Part shown: positions 62,547 to 64,000 of the stretch, in pieces
Layout of the letters: every line of letters begins with the position of its first letter
Position numbering within the stretch: position 1 is the stretch's first letter
Assembly: GCA_910589415.1 (NCBI GenBank)
Contig: OU342630.1
Coordinates: 20,865,867-20,929,866, forward strand
Direction of reading: 5' to 3'
Source of the DNA: Malachius bipustulatus
Taxonomy: Eukaryota > Arthropoda > Insecta > Coleoptera > Melyridae
Length of the DNA stretch: 64,000 nt
The notes under the pieces: generated by a model
Database searches by the model: none
What the model was told of the DNA's origin: nothing
What the model saw: the letters and a program-made list of their open reading frames with translations, nothing else
Position numbers and translations under genes: made by a program

Positions 62547-62885
62547 GTTATTATCTTACCGTTGTAAATAAATGATTTAAATGTTTTCAATATTAATAAT
62601 GGTTTGTCTCCTGTAATGAGTTGAAAATGAGGAACTTGCCATGTAACTATGTGTATTACTCGCGGTGCGACTCACTTGTGACGTCACACGCTGGCAAGGT
62701 TCCGGCTTCACTGAATCAAGAATTTGGAAATTTTTACCCGATTTGCTTTTGTCCGACGACTCACAGCTAACCTAGGGGTAAAAAATTGTTTCCCGGTTTT
62801 CTCTCCCCACCCCACCTCCGAGACTTGCGCCAAATCGGCCACTTAATAAGAGTGGTACACTTAGTTGACTGAAACAGAAAAAAAC

Positions 62886-62977
62886 GAGTGTCGTTTTGAA
62901 ATTTAGATATACCCCACTAGCATAGATGAAGTTTTTTTAGTGGGGTGGATCTAAATTTCAAAACGACACTCGTTTTT
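62886..62977. repeat. Strong hairpin, arms about 41 bp
   Basis: CGAGTGTCGTTTTGAAATTT...CCCCACTA on the left is mirrored by TAGTGGGG...AAATTTCAAAACGACACTCG on the right, with an 18-20 nt loop. Short outer TTGACTGA/TCAGTCAA sequence extends the symmetry. The neighbouring 62740-62890 stretch recurs inverted at 54345-54625. Confidence 0.8.
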
Positions 62978-63689
62978 TGATTCCCTTTTTTATCTCAGTC
63001 AATTTCGTGGCGATTGTGCCCAACCAGGCGGGTTACTTCCGAGTTCGTACGGAAGTTGGTCACATCCGAAACCGAACGAAACGTACTTCCGGAGAAAGTT
63101 TCGTTCGAAACTATATTTTTGAGACGTTTGTATCGTCGTCCGGATTTTTGAATTCCACTTTTGTATGAAAACGTATGAAAACGAAACCGGTCGGCAAGAT
63201 ACTTATATGATTGAAAAATATATGCTCATTGACCTATTAGTTGTTTTAAACTAAATAATTAATGTCATAATATATCTGTTTCTTCCAGATTGCTTGTAAA
63301 TCTGTAAGAAACAGATTGTTTCTTATAAAAAAGAACTTACTGAATATAGTGTATACATCATTAGCGATATTACTAAAAGAAGACCTAAGAAAGTGAAAAT
63401 AAAAATTAACATCTCAGACCAGGCGTTGATTTTAGACACAATCCTGAAAAATAGAATTATTATTTTTATATGTAACTCTAAATTCGATATGCAAATTCTA
63501 CGCAAATCTGATATTGTAATCAAAGAAGGATTTTATTTTTGAAAATTTCGTTCCAATAATAATTGTTTCCAAATATGGTACGATTAAGTTTAAAAAGTCA
63601 TATGTGACGTCATACTAACCGTCCGAATTAAGACTTTTCATTTCACCAGAAAATGTCAAACAGTTATTTGGTTTTAATACCGAACTGTA
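62978..63689. other. No gene recognised
   Basis: AT-rich; short frames only. Confidence 0.5.
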
Positions 63690-63763
63690 TTTTTTTATTG
63701 AAAATGCACATGCACTGCAGGGAAATTCCTATGACGCCCTGGGAGAGGTGCATGAGCGGAGAT
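63690..63763 (-). mobile_element. LINE 3'-end fragment, same family as copies 1 and 2
   Basis: The reverse complement of this stretch matches 16600-16668: the CATAGGGATTTCCCTGCAGTGCATGTGCATTTTCAATAAAA region, ending in the A-rich tail. It is a short, heavily 5'-truncated copy. Confidence 0.75.
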
Positions 63764-63873
63764 TACTGGTTGTCTATATGCCTTAATTGGCTCACGTCTG
63801 CTAAACGACTCTAGTTTAAAATAAATTATTTGAGGTATTCTAAAATCTCTATTGAAATAAGCTATTTTAGATA

Positions 63874-64000
63874 TATTATACAGGGTGTTTTGTAATTGAA
63901 TCTCAATATTTAAGAGGGTGATTTCTGGGTCCATTTTACGAAGAAAACTTCATAAGAACGTATGTCCTAAAAGTCTTAACTTTTGAGATACAGGGTGGTA
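63874..64000 (+). mobile_element. Start of another foldback element, cut by the window end
   Basis: TTATACAGGGTGTTTTGTAA begins the element; a second ACAGGGTGGTA is at the very edge. The opposite arm would lie outside the window. Confidence 0.5.

Overview
The window is AT-rich, repeat-dense eukaryotic DNA, almost certainly from an insect. Evidence: genes are split by GT-AG introns, protein-coding density is very low, and there are relics of arthropod-type mobile elements (jockey/CR1-like LINEs, Penelope-like RT, Ty3/Gypsy-like gag, mariner, hAT, piggyBac MITE, tRNA-derived SINE). Frequent taggtacctac-type words suggest, but do not prove, a hemipteran or a similarly repeat-rich insect. No rRNA, intact tRNA, CRISPR or bacterial operon is visible.

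Only two convincing host genes are present, tandem on the + strand: paralogous PAP2-superfamily lipid phosphate phosphatases (Wunen/PLPP-like). Gene A (19264-22188; 3 coding exons, 276 aa) has all three PAP2 motifs. Gene B (28952-37701; 3 coding exons, 286 aa) has the same two intron positions and phases, but carries Leu where motif 2 normally has Pro (LSGH for PSGH). Its intron 1 is about 6.5 kb, against 64 nt in gene A, and is filled with mariner, Penelope and other relics.

Layout. 1-14.3 kb: LTR-like promoter with 48-bp repeats, 100-bp tandem repeat, palindromic foldback elements (3.9-5.0, 8.2-9.1, 12.4-12.9, 13.55-13.8 kb) and a piggyBac-type MITE with TTAA ends (6.3-6.8 kb). 14.4-16.7 kb: LTR, primer-binding-site-like sequence and gag of a Gypsy-like element, running abruptly into a 5'-truncated LINE. 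19.2-22.2 kb: gene A, with a SINE and a LINE 3' end in intron 2. 23.7-24.9 kb: foldback and a SINE with a perfect 15-bp target-site duplication. 28.9-38.0 kb: gene B. 38.4-39.2 kb: foldback. 39.7-43.5 kb: LTR/PBS-like non-coding element with 130-, 88- and exact 142-bp tandem repeats. 44.6-47.4 kb: foldback containing a hAT relic containing another foldback. 48.2-48.4 kb: minus-strand LINE C-terminus. 50.2-53.9 kb: foldback containing a LINE that contains a further foldback and a piece of the Gypsy-like LTR. 55-64 kb: more foldbacks, a 2-kb non-coding repeat block also present inverted near 32 kb, a hairpin and a LINE 3' end.

The recurring architectural theme is a set of roughly 0.75-0.9 kb near-palindromic elements whose tips read TATACAGGGTG or close variants. 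They have acted both as inserts and as insertion targets. All coordinates of degraded elements are read by eye and approximate to a few bases unless a target duplication fixes them.
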